The notes under the pieces were generated by a model. It saw only the letters and a program-made list of their open reading frames with translations, was not told the DNA's origin and searched no databases. The position numbers were made by a program, and so were the translations under genes. Of a stretch of 64,000 bases of DNA, positions 60,111 through 64,000 are shown one piece after another (within the stretch, counting starts at the first letter, position 1; the number at the start of each line of letters is the position of its first letter). Where the stretch lies: positions 3,410,001 through 3,474,000 of the forward strand of contig NC_088314.1 in the NCBI RefSeq assembly GCF_910592395.1, read 5' to 3'. This DNA comes from Lineus longissimus (lineage: Eukaryota > Nemertea > Pilidiophora > Heteronemertea > Lineidae).

Positions 60111-63100
60111 TTAGTATTTGCTCATCTGTTCATTTATCCAGTTGAGATAGAACACGACATCGGCGAATATGGTTGGTTTTCCATTGCAGTTGGGCGTACC
60201 CCATGAGGTGGCTCCGGCAAGGGTGAACACGCCATTCCTGCGGCACACCATTGGACCACCAGAGTCTCCCTGTGGAGAATTGAAAAAGTTGATTAATTTG
60301 AATTATATACCTCACATATATCGGACAGGTGACCTCGATCATCTGGCTCTCATATACTCAAAGCATGTTGCTATTAAATGGATCGTTTCAACAAAGATGG
60401 GTGCAGAATCGTACTGGGTGCCTGTCCTACGAATAATGACAGCGGTAGTATGGGAATCTGTAAACCTGTGGATTTGCTGCTAGATGCTTCACGGACCACG
60501 ATAACTTCTTGATGATACCATTCACAACAAACCGAGAAATCTGAATACTTACGAAGCATCCGCCAGTGGTTTGTGTGCCAAAACAGATCATTCCTTGGTG
60601 AAGTTCGGAGCCGTAATAGTTCGCACAGCTGCTGAATGTAAGCGCACTGCCTCCGACATGTCGAAGCACTTTGTCTTGATGATCTTGGGTTACAGTTGCT
60701 CCTGAAAATAAGGAAAAACTGGAGGTTATTGAAGAGTCAACAAAGATTCCAAGCTGACTCATTTTGTTATTCTTGGGGTATATGTCAGAGGCAACTTCCC
60801 AGGCTGGCGTGATAATTACTTATGGTGAATCTCGAACAAGATGTCGCATTCTCAACTTTCTTCAGGCAGCAATTTGGGACTTCCGGTCGGGCATTGGTCA
60901 TGATTGCGTATATACAGGGCTTTTGATTGGCCAATACCTGACGGGAAGTCCACAGTTGCTGCTTGAGAATTGTGGCGAATGGAATCTTGAACAAGGATGT
61001 GTCTGAGAAAATAGATGTGTTGCAAGCTAAGGTGTCGCCCAGATGCATACTATTAATCGAAATTAATGTGTAATTAATCTTACCACCGGTGGCTCCCCAC
61101 CCAGACATCCAACAGTCAGATGAACCTTCGAAGTTGTCGCCATATGTCGGCAGACAGGCTGGCTGGACGTAAGCGCTGGATGTGTCGACGTCTCTACTCA
61201 GCTTCATCACGGCGATGTCGTTATCTTGGGCCTGGCCATTATAGGATTGATGCTACAGGATAAAAAGGATATTTTTCAGTACTAGCACTTTGTTTTGTCA
61301 ACTCCTCATTAACGCCAGCATTACTTATCTAGGGGACTTGCCTGCCGGCAATCGAATAGATAATAGTGGGCTGAGAGGGTGTCTCATCACCACCACCAGC
61401 ATCCTAACTCTTCAGGCTATACTTTCACCAGCATACAAGAAGCATGGACAGTACAATGTCAGTGTGATCTGGAGGGGGGGGGGGGATTCTATATGTACTG
61501 ACCTCGTTGCGTAATTTAGCTTATCAAGTAGACTGGACTTCACAGCCAAACGGAGGCTGGGACGAAGCGTCCTCTGCAAAGCCAAAGATTTCAGTCCGAT
61601 CAAAAACTCGACACTATTACACATGTACTTTGTTTGTCCAATTCTAAAAAGAGTTTCCCTGGTCTGTTCTGGCTATTCTACTGACCACAATGATTCTTTC
61701 CACACTGTAATCAGTCTCCGTACCCTCAGAATACCTCTGGTCGTATTCACCAGTACGGACTCGGTAGCTGGCAGGATTTGTCGATCTGGAAAGAAAGAGA
61801 AGAAATCGGGAAGTATGACTAGTTGAGTTTGAAGTGATACGTGAAGCACATCATACTTTGGCCTACAATGTATATCAGTGTCCCGTTTAGATAGTCAGGC
61901 AGGCAGCGGGCGAGTAAATTTCAAGAAGTATGAACACTCATGACGTTTCTTTATCGCTACGTTACCCAGTGCCCTAATGGTGCGTATTAGTTGACTGAAG
62001 ACGATAATTTCACAGTGGACCCCTAGCTTCCACTTTAAAATTAAACTCTCAATGCCAAATTTGCCTACATAAAAGTTCGTACTGTTTCATATCGGACTTA
62101 CTGGAGGAAGCAATGGGCAGCTGATACAATCCAACGAGAGTTGACCAAGGTTCCACCACAGCCGTGGTTACCAGCGAGGAGGAGGGAGACCTGCCATGGA
62201 TAGGCACCCTTGGTCGCTTCGCTGCCTCCGATCACACGGTGCAACAGGGAAGGTGGATAGCTTGATTTGCCACATCCTGGAAGAAGACGATCAAGATGAA
62301 CCGCACTGACATCAAAACTGAGAGATGGTATGGATGGAAATGTCAACATTTGGCCAGAGGTGGCCGACACAAGGCTAAACTGACGAAGTTTTTTATAAGC
62401 TGATGTTGCTATTTTGAAAATGGAGAATGTTTTCAGGCTAAAAATAGTTGCAAAGCCACTACCTGCTACATTGCTCGTTGGAAAGGTTCCACTGGATCCA
62501 GAGGTGATTCCACTGCCAGTGCCGCCGGTACCGGAACCGGCAGTGCAACACACCTAGAATGAAAAAATGAGCAGTGAGAAATCTACGGACGCGACAGTTC
62601 TATGTATTTCTGGTTCAACATTATTATTGTTATAAACCAAAGAACAAAACATTTTAGTCATGAGATCAACATTTGATTTCTATTCACTCAAGATTTGTGT
62701 TGCTATCTGCACGTTTTTTCAAAACACGCGATTACAGCTGAATTGTTTTCGTCGGATAACCAGATATCATCACAGCGTTCGTGTTCCCATATTTTCAGGT
62801 GGCTGTGTTCCCACAGAAGTCAAGCAGCAGAGATAACAATTATAACATATCGTGATGTTTGATGTAGGCAAATGCCTCAGAACTGTACAGCGACTTACGT
62901 AGTTTTGGTATGGGCAGAGCTGATACTGGGAGCTGGACACGACCTGGCCGTTGCATGGGTAGTTGTTTGGGAGGCACTGTCCAGAATAGTGTGCTTCACA
63001 ATAGTTCGCTGCACCTGCAAAAACACTGGTCGATTTGGTGATCCTAAACCTTAAAAAGACACCGCTGACATCAACTCGGTGGCTTTAATCGTTGCAGATA

Positions 63101-63699
63101 AAATTGTATATGGGACTAGATACTCTGGCACACTTTTGATAGCCTAAACCATCAAGTTGCAATTTAGTAAATACATACGTAAGTACATGTAGTTTATAAC
63201 TAAACATAATTTATAGTATACTCAGCCTTTCTATATATTAACGGCGGGAAGAAGTCATATTTTCCTGCGCAGCAAAAGCAATCCTTACCTTTACAGCAAA
63301 CATTTCCCCATGGGCACAGTCCTGGGTAGTTGATGATATTCTGAGTGAGGCACACTGGTATACATTGGCCTTGGTAGTAGATGGAGCAGTAGTTGGCCAC
63401 TGAAACGAGTTACATCGTCAAGTAACGCAACGTAGTGATCTAGCATGACCATGCACCCAAGTGTATGAAAAAGCTTTCTGAAGACTATCGCAATAGGTTA
63501 GCAACAATGTTCGTCTGTTCTTCCTCTGGATAGTCTGCGATAGCATAATTCATTGGCATGGTCTCTGCAGCTAAAAATCCCTCAATAACCGATGAACGGA
63601 TGGCTAAACCAAGGGACTAAATCTACTTGCACTGGTTGTATTATACTCACGGATTCCCTGCAAGCTCCCCAGGAGGACCACGAATGTTGCCAGGAACAT
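60111..63699 (-). CDS. Secreted chymotrypsin-fold serine protease with two Cys-rich modules
   Basis: Nine exons: 63651-63699, 63289-63399, 62899-63014, 62463-62550, 62102-62276, 61686-61785, 61084-61252, 60553-60701, 60111-60269; 371 residues, phases consistent. The signal peptide is [15 protein letters not shown]. Two six-cysteine modules follow (each starting ANYC and ending CC), then a Gly/Ser-rich linker and the activation site HRVIGG. The catalytic triad is His in AAHC, Asp in DNDIAVMKL and Ser in GDSGGP. By chymotrypsin numbering residue 189 is Gly (TGGCFGDS) and 226 is Thr, so it is not trypsin-like; a chymotrypsin- or elastase-like preference is inferred. The modules resemble clip domains in their terminal CC, but the match is loose. 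Likely extracellular: digestion or defence. Confidence 0.94.
61471..61485. repeat. Poly-G run in a protease intron
   Basis: A G-tract of 13 or more bases inside the intron between exons 61686-61785 and 61084-61252. Confidence 0.8.
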
Positions 63700-64000
63700 G
63701 ATTGCCGATTTTGTGTGAAAATCTGCGATCAAGGCTTTTTCGAATGGTTTCGGCGTTTCTCGATATCAATGTTACTAGCGTGTCATTTTAATGACTTCTT
63801 ATGCAATGCCAATATTATCATGGAGCTGATATGTATTAAAGCCGAAATAGCTGAATCGCCTCTATTGATTCTGCTTGATTGTCAGCCATAATTTCTCTGT
63901 CATTGCAATACCAACGAAAAGGTACTGAAACATAGACATCTTACTTCACCTTTTCTCATGCTACTCTTGAGTCCATTATACCAAAGGGAAATGAACTCCT
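63700..64000. promoter_or_regulatory. Serine protease 5' flank
   Basis: The 301 bp upstream of the protease start codon, to the window edge. It should hold the promoter and 5' UTR; no TATA box could be placed with confidence. Confidence 0.4.

Overview
This window is nuclear DNA from a metazoan. It has many short exons (about 27 to 450 bp) joined by GT-AG introns, AATAAA signals, intron-containing tRNA-Leu(CAA) genes, a DIRS-type retrotransposon and abundant simple and foldback repeats. Gene content (caveolin, GEMIN2, GPKOW, CLN3, Kunitz/WAP inhibitor, SH3-SH2 kinase-like protein), short introns and moderate AT richness suggest a marine invertebrate, probably a lophotrochozoan or invertebrate deuterostome. 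The species cannot be fixed from sequence alone.

Layout. 1-5755 (+): CLN3/battenin, cut at its 5' end by the window edge. 6969-11640 (-): a DIRS-like retrotransposon with three intact overlapping ORFs (gag-like, RT-RNase H, tyrosine recombinase) and split inverted repeats. 11984-14313 (+): GEMIN2, complete. 16499-20230 (-): GPKOW, complete, convergent with GEMIN2. 20505-21021 (+): a possible two-exon small gene sharing a promoter region with GPKOW. 21549-23477 (-): a secreted Kunitz-WAP-Kunitz protease inhibitor. 24504-26341 (-): caveolin, with two candidate first exons. 27386-38293 (-): an SH3-like/SH2/tyrosine pseudokinase with a 750-residue tail; a tRNA-Leu gene lies antisense in one intron. 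39103-45631: a cluster of tRNA-Leu(CAA) copies in duplicated units, two of them damaged. 45632-53370: mostly noncoding, with a 1.65 kb foldback element and one orphan exon. 53870-58825: two divergent paralogues for single-pass membrane proteins of an unrecognised family. 60111-63699 (-): a secreted chymotrypsin-fold serine protease with two N-terminal cysteine-rich modules.

The genes do not form a pathway. GEMIN2 (snRNP assembly) and GPKOW (spliceosome) are both RNA-processing factors; CLN3 is lysosomal, caveolin builds plasma-membrane caveolae, and the Kunitz/WAP protein and the protease are extracellular. Exon chains were built by hand. For every complete multi-exon model the exon lengths sum to a multiple of three with matching phases, which is strong internal support. 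The most novel items are the SH3-SH2 pseudokinase, in which all main catalytic motifs are replaced, and the divergent membrane-protein pair.
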